Shown here piece after piece: positions 31,775 to 47,010 of a DNA stretch of 64,000 nucleotides. Location of the stretch: contig RCAB01000020.1 of NCBI GenBank assembly GCA_003640385.1, positions 1 through 64,000 on the forward strand, in the 5' to 3' direction. The stretch is from Setaria digitata (taxonomy: Eukaryota; Nematoda; Chromadorea; Rhabditida; Setariidae). The position numbers were made by a program, and so were the translations under genes. Numbering within the stretch: position 1 is the first letter of the stretch; each line of letters begins with the position of its first letter. The notes under the pieces are model-generated. The model made no database searches. It saw nothing but the letters and a program-made list of their open reading frames with translations, and was not told the origin of the DNA.

Positions 31775-33919
31775 TTTTCTAATATGAAAATATAGCTGCG
31801 ATAGCACTCAATTCAAGTTAAAAAAAATATGACAGTTTCGTCATAATTAAATTCGTAACATAATGGAATCCTAAATGAGATACATATGGCCAAAGGAAAT
31901 TCCTAGCCAACTCAGAGTGATGGCGCTTTTAAGACGTGATGCCAAATTGAGCACAATGGAGAGATTTGATCTCGGCGACAAGTTAATTTTCAAACAATAA
32001 GGCATCTAAGGATTCCGCAAAAACAGTGATTTATGAGACGTATACTTTCCGCAGCAAGCTAAAAAAATTAGTGCAGAAAAGTAATGAAGAAGTGAAATGA
32101 TACTGAGACTTAGGAGGATGAAAAATATAAAACATAGTATCAGTGAAGGCTGAGAGAACACCTAAACGCCTACAGAATGTCGATTAGTAACCTAACCATG
32201 TATATAACTAAGGGCAAACTTTCATTTTGGTGTTGATTGCAACAGAGATTAACGCGGGCGAACAATGAAACTACCGGCAAATTACATTTGCTAAGGGAGC
32301 TAGTCCTGGGTTATATATTTTCAAAGGAAAACAAAAGGAAGGTTCTAGAGATCTGCAACTTGATCATTCTGTCTAGTGTGTGAGTTGGACTATTTAATCT
32401 TAGCCTGAGCTATGATCTTAACAGTGCTTTTAATTTAGGAAAAGGAAAAAAGATTTAAGAGCAAACAGTATATGACATTTAATCTTGAAATAAAATTAAA
32501 GATTAAAAAAATAGTAAATGGAGTTCTCCTAATTTCGATAAAATATCACGAAGCAGTGACATCATGCGATAACAAAAAAGAAAAACTATGAGCTTATGTG
32601 CAATCTGTGGGCTTTGAACCTTTTCCAAAATAATTCTCTGACTGAAATTGGAGGGTAATGAAAATCTCATGAGCTGAATGAGAAGTTTTGTGCTGAGTAA
32701 GGAGCTGAAGTATGAAATGATCATTTTGGATCAAAGTAACTTTCATTTTATTGAGTTGAAGTGCCAATTGTTACTTGGCTGACCATTACTGATATCCCTT
32801 AAATTTCTCATCTGTGGCTGTTGCAAAATTAATGGTAGAATAAAACACAGAAACATAGAAATTTCACACAAATCGACCGAAATAGCTTTTAGCTTGAAGT
32901 TTCTTCTCACAAAATGAAGTACCATTCAAGGGAAGTTTTTGTGCCAACAGGAAAGGTTTTTTCGTAAGTCTGATCAACGGAAAAGAGATGATATCAGTGG
33001 AGGAGGAAGAATGACAGATGATTCTCGCTTTACGTCATTCTGCATATATTTCACGTCATGAAATTTACTGAAATAAGGGAGAAGGCATTAGGGTTGGATT
33101 TGATTCTTTTTACTTAATAGACAGACAACTTTCAATACTTCATGTCATTAATTAACGATTTTATCACTCTGTGACGATCATTGGGCAGAAAAGTTGTCAC
33201 ACTTCTGCGGAACGTGTTCTTTCGACTTTTTGCAACCGTGTTTGCTGCAAACGCAATTAGCCATAAACCATAAAAGAGTGATTCCTTTGCTCCGGGACTA
33301 TATAATGGTTAGAAACGCACTAAAATTTCTGATTGCTTTGAAGTGGAGGATGCTTGAATTGCATTGCTTATTGAAGATGAAAATTCTAAGTCTTCTTTGC
33401 AATTTGATAATGAACAGTGAAATGAATTTAAACAGTTAAATAGCTTTTCTTCTCCAGAACTTCTAGAAGATCAAAATTTCCGCTGCGACATCAAAATTAA
33501 AAAATGAAATCATGTAACTAATACCCCTGAATATTGTAACGTCTTCCGGTATTGGACTAGAGGTAAGATGATTAAAATAATGATGTCACCTAGTAATTTC
33601 TTTCAGCCATTATTGCACGCTTCACCATCTCTGTTATAGTACTAACATGAGCACACATAAAGGTACGATTTCAACTTCATTTACTTATTAGCAAATGTAA
33701 TAATTGGCAGTGTCATAGCAACGAGAGCAAGTGGCAGTTTTGCTACCGTCAAATAGCCTTTACCACAGTAGTAATCAGTGAACACATCACACCATTAATT
33801 TACTAGCAGCTGCAAAAGATTTTTCTGCCTACTGAAAATCAAGTAGCAGTTTTCGTGAAAACTTTTGATTCTACAACTGAAATCTGTTCGGAACTCCGAA
33901 AATGCCTCGAAGCGGAAAA
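31775..33919. other. Divergent promoter region between GCFC1-like and alpha-tubulin genes
   Basis: The two flanking genes are transcribed away from each other, so both promoters and any 5' UTR introns should lie here. A TATTAG acceptor-like site is about 5 bp before the GCFC1-like ATG. An 81-codon open frame at 33194-33439 on the plus strand has no recognised motif and I do not call it a gene. Confidence 0.5.
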
Positions 33920-37317
<3,398 letters not shown>

Positions 37318-40300
37318 TCTTTTATTTTTAAAATTAGAAGTAGAGGTTCTTCGAACTTTTTATAATGGATTTTAAAGTAAATAAAATGAGAAGTCTGAGA
37401 TCTTGAAGAGCTCATAAAGTCCATTTATAATTCTTTTTTAGCCACACTGTCACTTTTTAAATAAATTCAAATGTGATACTGATTAGCTTCTCAAAAAGTT
37501 TGCCATACTTACCACTAGAAATTTTATCTAATACTCAAAATTGCCGCTATGAATACAAATCAGACTCCCAAAGACTAAAATCAATTCTATTGTGTTGTGA
37601 TGGAACAAATCTAAAAAAAAAAAAAAAAAAAAAAAAATACTGTAAACAAGGATTCATAAACCATTGTATTAAGTGAACAATCAAAAAAATAAAATAGTAA
37701 CGTGCCCACATTTTTGGAATTCCAGCTAAACATATTTTTTGCAAACTGCATAAAAATTTCATCTCACTGAGTTATAGAAGCGTATAACGACACTGAAAAC
37801 ATAAGCTAGATAAAAATAGTTTCAATTTAGTTTGTAGAATACATGGAACTTTCCTAAATACTTCATTCCAGCTAATAATCGGTGGAATTATCTATTATCA
37901 TTCATGCAGTGATTTAAAACTGTGGTGTTAAAAAGGATAGTCATTAATTTGAAATAGTTTGGTTAACAAATATCTGATTATGAAAGGTTGCAACATTGAG
38001 TGATGTTATCCCTGAAAACAAAACATGCTATAAGGTTACTGAGAGGTGAGGACACTTACAAAAGAAAGTTTCTGAAATTATTCTAGACAAGTCTGTTAGC
38101 TGAACGACCCATCAAGATTTTTGTTCCGATTGCTTGGAAAATAAGTATATCAAAATCCATTTTGAAGAGTACCGTTTATAAAGTGAGTCTTGCTCTTGGA
38201 CATCACTCTTTTTTAATCCCTGAAAGCAGCTGTTATTTAAATTAAGAAATTTTTTTTCTGGAAAAGTACTTGCCTTAGTTTGAAATATGTCATGACTTCG
38301 GGATGAAAAACAATTGTGGTCACATCTTATTTTATAAATCCTCTAAATTGGACTAACTTTAGGACCAAAAATGATTTATAGATTGAAAGGTTGAAATTAA
38401 AAAGCTTGAATTTTTTTTATATTTGAATCTATTTATTAACATTATCAATAAACATCAAAGTTACTTAATCACCACTAAAAAATTTTTCTGCAAACAAGCA
38501 AACTTCAATTTCTTTATCAATATTTAAAATAAAGTATTTCTAGTAAGGAATAAAGTTTGAGAAATCTGAAATCACTATTTTCAGAATGAAAAGCAAATAG
38601 CACCTCAGTATGTTCGTTTGAATAAAGAACTACCTGATAAAAAGGTGATTAGTTAAATCTGCGACTTATATTTTTTACAAAGTTCAAATTCAAACCATTC
38701 ATTGTTCCTTAAGGAAAAATATTGTACTGTTGAATTTATCTCAGCTGCACATGTACAATGAACGCGATCAACTGTGTTTGCTTTGCTCATGAATTACTTA
38801 GCCAAATAATAATTGCTGTTTAGTGTACATATCAAATATTCACTCATTCTTGCTGGTAGAAGTAGCTTGTAAAATTCTCCTGAATGCTCTCGAATCCGCA
38901 ACCGATTGAAACTTTTTTGTTCCAATAGTAATTATTTCTCTAAAAAGCTAATAACGAATGCATTGCCATGACAAGCTGAGGTTCGTTAAAAGACACAGCA
39001 CAGTCAATGATTTGTTGACGATTAAGAATGGAAATAAGCGAGGCCATAATGTTTGCGCATGCACACCTGGAATAATTTCGGTCCTTTTTTTCATAAAATT
39101 ATAAGTGGACTGCAGTTGTCGACAAACAGCTAATCGAAAGCAAAATGATCTGAATTTCAAGAGCAAATTTTATTGCTGGAGAAGAACGTCTGTCATTATG
39201 AAATTCGTCTGGAGACTTACTTTTCAGCTTTTTTCCATGCAGTATTTCAATTAATTTTAGATTTGCAACAATAATTAAGTGAAGAGATAAGAATTTAACA
39301 ATTTTAGCGAATAAGTACAACCTCTCATTGTCTTTGGGATTTTGGTTGTCGTATATGTGTCCTTTCTGATGCATGAGCTCATACTTAATAGTTCGTTTTT
39401 TTAATTGTCTTCTCATATTGTATTTACATTTCCCTTTAACTATTTTCCATCATTTAACCAACTTTTTTCGCATCACTTTTTTGTGTGCTTGAGAATTGGA
39501 AGGTGCCACATAACCGAAACTACGAGCAAAGTGATCTTCACTCAAGTGATAATTGATAACATTTAGAATACTAACAACGTTGTCCTACAGAAATAAGGAG
39601 AATTAAAACAACCAGTATGGTTTGAATTCATTTAAAAAAATCTTTTTTTATTTGAAAATGAACCGAAAAAATTTATTATTCTTTCTCTGTCTGAAGTTTT
39701 CTTTGTGTCTCAGGCTCGACTTTTCTAAGTTCATTCTCCTGATTGAGAACAACAAAAAAAAAAAAGATGAAAAGATCGAGATGAGAGAGGAGACGTCGCT
39801 TATCAAGCCACATTTCGTTAATCATCTACTGAATGTTTGAAGAAACTGATACCCTACACCAGTTCGCTTTCATTGCTTATATCTAGCATTCGAATTTTAT
39901 CTTATTGATAAACTCTGTTGGATTGTTTGGTTACGAGCAGAAAAGATAATTAGTAGTGTATCGACAATTTTGGAAAGTGAAGGACGGATGTTTTTGATTG
40001 TATAAGTGCTGATGACTTCAGAACATTCATTGCCCTTAAACCACTACAGTCCACTAAAACATAGCTTCGTCCTCAGGATAACAGACCAAATGGGGCACCA
40101 ACATTTCACTTTGAAATGCGTGAAAGGTCTTTTTTAAAAATATTAAATTTCAAACGAATTTGAATGAATGCTGGGAATTTTGAATATTGAATCATCCTCC
40201 TGCTTTCACTTGAATGGCACTGTGTTGAAATGTAATGATTTTCTTACATTTTTCTTTCGGAAAAAATTTGTTAAACCTCTTTGAGCAGTCCCAAAATCTT

Positions 40301-41260
40301 CACAATTTTTGAAACATTCTTAAAGTTTCAGCTTTGAATTTCCTGTATATTTACATTCTCAGAATTTCCAAATAATTTTTTTTTTGCTTGCTAACTTGCT
40401 ATTAAAATTCACTTTTTACATTCTTTACATTTTCAAGGGATATTAAGTTTCTGAATTTCTTTCCATGAAAGAAAAATCTAAGAAAATTAGAGAATCAAGA
40501 AATCTTTGCCATTATGCAAACAGTGGAGTAAATATCTTATAAGTCTGACTAAATTCCTCATTGAGCGTACTTCCCTTAAATTCATAAATTCATTTTCTAC
40601 TCATTGCAGTTCAAGTCTCTTCATCTCTTGCAACACCTCTTTTTTAAATTTCTCAAAAGAAAAGAAAAATGAACATTAATCAACATATTCATCGAGAAGG
40701 ACGTGAAACTAACAATAAGAGTTATAATATATTTCAACCTGATCAGTTTGAAACGAAGTCACAATAAGTAATTTAGCGAGTAATTAAATTCAGATCGTCT
40801 CTGCTGCACGGTGAAGATCGTTAATCATTATTTTTCTGGTAAATTTTCTGATCTTTTACAGTCGCCGACTAGATTTCCAACGTTGGGACTGCTGTTTAAA
40901 CAGAACATGATGCTTCGTTCACTGAAGGAGGAGCAAATCCAGGGACGGCAGATGTATCATTATCAGTTGACATGAAAGCAAGTACTGATGACATCTTTTT
41001 TCAGCTCCTCTTCATTCCCGAACTACTACTGATAGATTCTGTACTGAATTCCAGGGTTGTTCTAGCTATCATTGGTCGTGTCCAGATATAATGGCCAAGA
41101 TCTGCTGCCTTTCTGTCCCCAAGTACAGTATATTCTAGCGAAAGGTTCTTCGCGCATCCTCTCCTTCTGTCATTCTCTTCCATGCAACATTAGACTAATC
41201 GTCTAGAAAGCGTTGAAGGATTATTCTTAATGAAATGTAAGAATACACTTGCTTGCAGGA
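37318..41260. other. Intergenic, no gene recognised
   Basis: After the tubulin 3' end this stretch has only short AT-rich open frames. An A-run of roughly 24 bases starts near 37613 and an oligo-A/T-rich zone lies at 38400-38560. Frames near 39100-39420 and 39622-39840 have no motif or splice support. Confidence 0.5.
37380..37385 (+). promoter_or_regulatory. Poly(A) signal of the alpha-tubulin gene
   Basis: AATAAA on the plus strand 63 bp after the tubulin stop codon, giving a short 3' UTR. Confidence 0.7.
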
Positions 41261-42347
41261 ATGAATGTCATATTTGTCATCTGTTTGTTGCCAAGTATGC
41301 TTATTGTTGGGTCAACAGCAATTTCAGTTGGAAAAGCTACCAAAAACGAAACGATTGTCAAGAGAGGAGTGAAAATAAGATGCGAAATTGACGATAAGGA
41401 ACCAAGTTGCGAGAAATGTGTTCAAAAAGGAACGGTTCGTTATAACTGTACAGTTTCATTTGGGGAAGACCCAGAAGACTGTCATCCTCAAACTTCTTTG
41501 AACAAATTACTTCCCCTCCATTTTCATTTTAGGCATCAAGTTATCATACATTACTGAAGGTTAAAGGTAAATGCAACAAGATCAACATTCAGTCAAATCA
41601 TTACTTGCTCCAGCTAATGCATGCACATCAATTTAGAGCTGCTTTTGGTGCGAATCATCACAAAAATGCATGCCATATCGATGGAACTTCCCGAACTGCC
41701 CGCTGAAAGCTGTCCGGAAAAATAACTGCTGGGGTAAGATGTCCATCCATCCAACTTCTAGCTGGGAAAATTTCACCTCGTTACAGTAAAGTACAACTCC
41801 TATCCAGAACACACCTCCTGCAAACTCTGAGCTTAAAAATCCTCATATTCACTGTCCCAGTCACAATCATCTTGATACTTCAGTTGATTGGTCTACTGTA
41901 ATGATACTTGGCATGGTATTCTTTGCGATAGTTATCGGAGTCATGTGTTCCTGCTTCATCTATTTCTGTGTAATATGCAGTGACTTCTGTCGACAGATGG
42001 AACACGCGAAGGAGCTGCGCAAATCGAAAAAGGCCGCCGAGGCAAAGATTGCGATGAAACATCAGCAAGAGCAGAGAAAAGCGGAACGAAAAGCTTTACG
42101 AGACAGTATCAGACAGAAATACGGTCCGTACTACAATTATCTTTATCAAAAAGTACCGCATTGGATTTGTCTATCAGTAGCGCTCCACTGTAGTTCGGAA
42201 ATAAACAAAATTCCGTTCCTTGCAACGGAGTGGCTCGTACCATCGACTTCAAACAATTACCATAATCTTACATATGAGAAAGAATTCAACCGCAAATTCT
42301 CTTCATTGCCTCTAGCATTATTTCAGGATGAATCACTCATTACTTGA
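41261..42347 (+). CDS. PTTG1IP-like PSI-domain single-pass membrane protein
   Basis: Exons 41261-41434, 41637-41733 and 41884-42347. An in-frame intron at 42153-42326 is probable, which would give about 186 residues (human PTTG1IP 180); without it, 244. A signal peptide (MNVIFVICLLPSMLIVG) is followed by an NET glycosylation sequon and a cysteine-rich PSI-like part (CEKCVQKGTSCFWCESSQKC, then CPL...NNCW). One membrane helix (VMILGMVFFAIVIGVM) comes next, then a charged cytoplasmic helix ending ERKALRDSIRQKYG. The CEKC...SCFWC spacing, the CW just before the membrane helix and the RxxIRxKYG end match PTTG1IP (PBF). The human protein traffics securin/PTTG1 and binds p53, but whether that holds in worms is unknown. 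A TTGCAG acceptor just before the ATG could be a trans-splice site. Confidence 0.85.
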
Positions 42348-42515
42348 AAATGAGGACATACTCGAGATTAACTTCAAGCTGTTCCAGGTATCCCGATGAC
42401 ATCACCAGCATTTGAAAAAATCAAGTAACGTGGAAAGTGCACTAAATATATCCGGCATATAAAGGTCACTTGAACAACAGCCTTGAGGAAGATTGTAGTA
42501 CATAAGCAAGTTAGT

Positions 42516-42521
42516 AATAAA
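42516..42521 (+). promoter_or_regulatory. Poly(A) signal of the PTTG1IP-like gene
   Basis: AATAAA on the plus strand about 170 bp after the stop codon. Confidence 0.5.
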
Positions 42522-43754
42522 ATAAAAAGTAAAACAGATAAGGTAGGTACCTTACGTTCAATTTTCCCTTGCTTGTGTAACATTGGATATTCGTAAATCT
42601 CATGCTAATCAGTAATCTTGAACTTTCCTCCCATAAATTAAGCGGATCAATACCTCCAGTGCCGTTTTAATGAAACATTCGAAATTACGAATTTTCACCG
42701 CGACTTCCCAACAGAACTGGATGATTTTTTGGCACATTTCGACATCACACATTCGTTGAGCTACACCAAACTACGCATAATGTAATTCATGAAAATATAA
42801 ATTCCTTTCTTATGGAAGGATACTAATAACATTCAAATTCTTGACCCAATAGTCCAAGACCCAAGACCCAAAGGTCAGAGGTAAATAGCAAATCTTTATT
42901 ACCTCGTTCTCTTCTTGTCATTTATCCGTTTTGAAATACAAACCTGTTTTCATCGAGAACACATCCACAATGTAACTTTAATGCCTCGTTAAAAAGGTGA
43001 AGAAAAATGAAGCAAATGTGAACAAGACAAAACATTTAAAAGTAGAAATAAAGAGATAAATGGGTTAAAAGCTGCAGAAATCTTAGAGCTGATGTGATTA
43101 GAGTTATATTGCAATCATATAAGTTCTCAACACAAATAAATGTAACAGTGAACGCCGGTATACACGAAAAAAACTTCCCTGTAATCAGTATTTTCATTAG
43201 TTTCATTTAAGCTAAAACATAAAATCTCTATCGTCTCATGGAATGAAACTACCGCACAATACTACTACTATCTGTTTTCTATTATTCTGCCTCAGCAATT
43301 ATTACACAAATTCAAAACAGGTCGAAATTCCGGTCTTGTTTCCCAGATAACTTGTAAAATTCGTCAACTAAGAGTGTACATAAAGAGCGCTGAAAATCCT
43401 AGCAAAAATATGTTCTCGAAGACCATTTCTTATTCGGACTAGTAACTACTCAAGTTTGATTCATGGATAAAATGAAAATATCGAAGACACTTTTTACCCG
43501 CGATGCAGAATTAGAATCTTTGGATCGGGAAAAGAAATAAGAGTTTAAATTCCAGCATAAAGATCTAATTTCCGTACCATTTGCAACTTGTAAATGCAGT
43601 GCGGAAGAATGGAACCATGATATTTTCCATGAACACTCATAATGTTGCTGCAACACTAAGTCGTGAATTTGCTTAAGCTGCCAACCATTAGATTTGGCAA
43701 ATTATAGAGAAAACTTACTAACGTCCGATAGAAAATTCCATTTGTTATGCATAA

Positions 43755-43760
43755 TTTATT
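43755..43760 (-). promoter_or_regulatory. Poly(A) signal of the UBL5 gene
   Basis: AATAAA on the minus strand about 80 bp after the UBL5 stop codon. Confidence 0.6.
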
Positions 43761-43838
43761 CAACTGTACAGTTTTGGAAATAAAAACAAACAAAAACAGC
43801 AAGAGGATAGGAAACTGATAACATCCGAGATAGCAATA

Positions 43839-44170
43839 TCACTGATAGTATAATTCAAAATTGAAGCCATCGTGTATTTCGTAATCTTGAAGAGTTATAT
43901 GGTCCTTATAAATCGTATACCATTTCTTCAATACAATTTTTTCATACCTGTAGAATGCATAACTTAGTACGAATAAGTTTAGAAATTACCCATCCCTTAC
44001 AATGGTATTAACTAGTTAACTTCCCACACAAATTAAGGAATTAAAGCCTCCACTTACCGCGTACCGGTCTGTGCAGCGATTAGTTTCTTTAAATCCCCAA
44101 TTGTATCATTCGGATTGCATTTAATCCGAACTTTCTTCCCCAGACGATCGTTCACTGTGATCTCAATCAT
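43839..44170 (-). CDS. ubl-5: Ubiquitin-like protein 5 (UBL5/Hub1)
   Basis: Two exons, 44170-44058 and 43947-43839, join across an Arg codon to give 73 residues, exactly the family length. The sequence is unmistakable: [18 protein letters not shown], then [17 protein letters not shown], then [14 protein letters not shown], ending LYYQ without the di-glycine of conjugated modifiers. UBL5 binds spliceosome proteins non-covalently and, in C. elegans, takes part in the mitochondrial unfolded-protein response. It lies 890 bp downstream of the V-ATPase G gene on the same strand. The gap is longer than a classic C. elegans operon spacer, so co-transcription is only possible. Confidence 0.97.
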
Positions 44171-44458
44171 TTCAAATATCTGGAAGCTATCAACATCGAA
44201 TCCCAACTCCAGAAAAAGAATTGACTAGGATCTTGGACAAGTAATAAATCCTTTGGAACTATAATTCCTAGTCCATCGCAATGGTGAATCACAGAGGAAC
44301 GAAAATTTGGGAGGGCTATGGAGAAACCGAGAACATGATATGTCATTGGAAAAGTATGAAGAGATAATAACTGAGAGTTTCGATATGTAAACAAAATTCA
44401 ATTCAAAAATTCATTTCAGAGCGATTATGAACTATAAATTTGAAGCACAAACAGAAAA

Positions 44459-44498
<40 letters not shown>

Positions 44499-45060
44499 AA
44501 GACTTAGCTGTTATGAAATGACTGCTGTTCATTACATTTGAAATTCAAGTTTATTACAACCAGTAATAAACATTGCATCCTCACAGCTCTCGACTATTTA
44601 TAGGGATACAAAATCATTCTAGCAAAAGGTTTAAAGCCCAGCAATTTAGATTCTCCTGTCATATATCTTTAGTGAAAAAATGAAGAAGCATCAAGAGCTA
44701 ATATCTTGATGCCTAAAACAAATCTCCCAAAAAAAAAATCATATTTGACAAATCCCCATATACTATTCGTTCATTCGTAAGATGAAGGTCTACTTCTCCT
44801 CTCGAAATTCTTGGAAAACTTCTTTATGAAATCTCACCGAAATTCAAACTAATCTGTGACAATCTTCATTCCGATTAAGAATGCTAAACCTTACAATAAA
44901 AAATTTTAAAAAAGGATATAGAAAGGATAGCTGACTCAAACAATATCAACATTTTGTGAAATAAATTCATATATTTCTTTCTACCTCTACAAATTAACAA
45001 TTAATGAGAACAAAATTTACTGATAGAAACAGCTTCATTAATCAAAAAGAAAAAAACAAA
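44171..45060. other. Gap between V-ATPase G and UBL5 genes
   Basis: Contains the 3' flank of the V-ATPase G gene, the 5' flank of UBL5 and a (CA)n microsatellite. No exon seen. Confidence 0.5.
44461..44496. repeat. (CA)n microsatellite
   Basis: About 18 uninterrupted CA units between the V-ATPase G and UBL5 genes. Confidence 0.95.
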
Positions 45061-45854
45061 TTAAAGATGTGTTCCATGAAGTTTCTTCTGGATTTGAAGA
45101 TTTTGATGAAGTTCCGGCCGAATATCACAAACCAACTGCAGTAAACGGACAATCACCTGGAACAAATCTACATAGCCAGTGTCAAAATCCATCAATTTCA
45201 ACAATTTGCTATTTTCATAATTTGATTTCCCCATTTACCAAAACATATTGAAATCATCGATTCATCCACTGCATAACAGATATTTCTGTAATAGAAAAAC
45301 CAAGTTTACTAATAATAAACCTGCTGTTTATTCTTTGCGACCGAATCCTGCATCTGTCTGATGGTATCTTCAGTATCTTGTTTGATTTTCATTTCAATGT
45401 CTTCCTTCTTCCCAAGATACTTTTGCTCATATTCTTTGAACTGACGTTCTCGTTCCTATAGAAACACAAAGCATGAAATCTAACCATATTACCGAAATCT
45501 CGAATCGTAAAAAATGAAATAAAGTGAAAAATCAATACTTAAAAATAACAAAAGTTGACACATCTTATATAATAAACCATTCTTCCGAATGCATACAACG
45601 TAAAGTTTTACTTATATGTAAATTAATTAGAAGTGTGATTTAAAGTCTTAGATTTCAATATGTTGTCAATTTTTTAAAGCTATAAAAACAAACTAAGCAC
45701 CACTCACTACTCGATATTTCTCGATCTCAGCTTGTGCTTCTTGCTTCGCTTGCTTCAGACGCTGAGCCTTACGCTTTCTCGCTTCGTTAATTTTCTCTGC
45801 CGCTCGTTTTTCTGCTGCCAGCAGTTGTTGAATGCCTTGTGTTTGAGATGCCAT
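45061..45854 (-). CDS. vha-10: V-type ATPase peripheral-stalk subunit G
   Basis: Three exons, 45854-45708, 45455-45321 and 45156-45061, all in phase 0, give 125 residues, normal for the family. The N-terminus [20 protein letters not shown] and the continuous Lys/Glu/Arg-rich helix ([40 protein letters not shown]) are the signature of subunit G. The end ([16 protein letters not shown]) matches the conserved tail. Subunit G forms the peripheral stalk with subunit E, holding the V1 motor still during proton pumping into lysosomes and other acid compartments. It sits between TRAPPC8 (stop 1,156 bp upstream) and UBL5 on the same strand. The vha-10 label follows C. elegans naming. Confidence 0.96.
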
Positions 45855-47010
45855 GACGACTGTTTAACTGGAACTTACAATAATTAAAACACTCTGTGAA
45901 ACTTTGCATAATTCTGAAGTCAAAAATTAATATTTCGCGAAAATTTTGCCACTGACTTCAGAATTCTTTTATACCAACTGAAGATAACCTCAAATTTATG
46001 TACTACATATTTATACTAAAAGGTTTCTAATAAAAAAAAAAGGAAAATGATCTTGAAACGAGGAGATCTGAAATATTTTTAATTTTTTTTTAAATTTATG
46101 AGTTCGTAAAAAATGTAAGAGATAGGCGCCAAGGAGGGCAGATAAAATAATCAAGAAAAGCAGGGAAGAAAAAGCTGTGCATTATATTTTTTTAATCCAC
46201 ATTTATGCAAAAATGGGCAGATATGCCAGGGCACATAATAATATTGCAGCGAGTCAGGGATGTTTAATTCCAGAATTTTGGAGAATTTTGAATTCCCAGA
46301 ATTCTTAATTCTTTAAAAGGAAAAAATCAAGTCATGAATGAGAAGTAAATAAATTTTATAAACATAACAAATAAATATGAAACACTGCAAAAAACAATTT
46401 GTGAAAAAGTCAGCTTACATTATTCTTTTGAGTAACACCTGCAGCTACCCATTTTTCCTGAATCAGCCGCTTACCTACATATAATCATCAAACCAAGAAA
46501 CATGAATCAGATAAAAAATACCATGCATTGCAAAACCAGTGACACAAGTAATTAACGAAATACTCAGTTTTGTTTTTTTATTTCCGTTTAACACTCTCCT
46601 TTTGAAAATAGTTCCCATAAAAATTTAAAGAAAACAATGTGTTGGGAATCTGGAATTATACAATACCGTAGAAAAACCCACTACCACAAAAGAATCTCAT
46701 TTGACTAAATAGATTCACTTCTTTAAGCCTTTATCTTTTTCAGAAATGTAAATATTGGGAGCTGGATAGTTTATGACCAGTTTATCTATGAAGCATCAAT
46801 TAATATTTTTGTTTAAACCAAAAAGCGGAACACACTGTAGTTCATCAATATGTGCAGAACGGAAAATTAATCTAGGCTGTCAAACAAATAAAAAAAAAAA
46901 AAAAAAACGTTACGCAGGGAGTTCTTCCGAACTATCTCAACTAACATTTTGTAAAAAGATTGAAAAACCCCACATACTGCTAAGTTAAAAAGCAAAACTA
47001 TAGTCCATTT
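45855..47010. other. Gap between TRAPPC8 and V-ATPase G genes
   Basis: Holds the TRAPPC8 3' flank and the V-ATPase G 5' flank, with an oligo-A tract near 46890. An open frame at 46773-46988 runs through that tract and is not credible. Confidence 0.5.

Larger units (their letters stand above)
42348..43838. other. Gap between convergent PTTG1IP-like and UBL5 genes
   Basis: Contains 3' flanks of both genes, with poly(A) signals at 42516 (+) and 43755 (-). No coding exon seen. Confidence 0.5.

Noticed and set aside
33194..33439. 81-codon plus-strand open frame in the divergent promoter region
   Set aside because: No motif, no splice sites in phase, and composition like the surrounding DNA.
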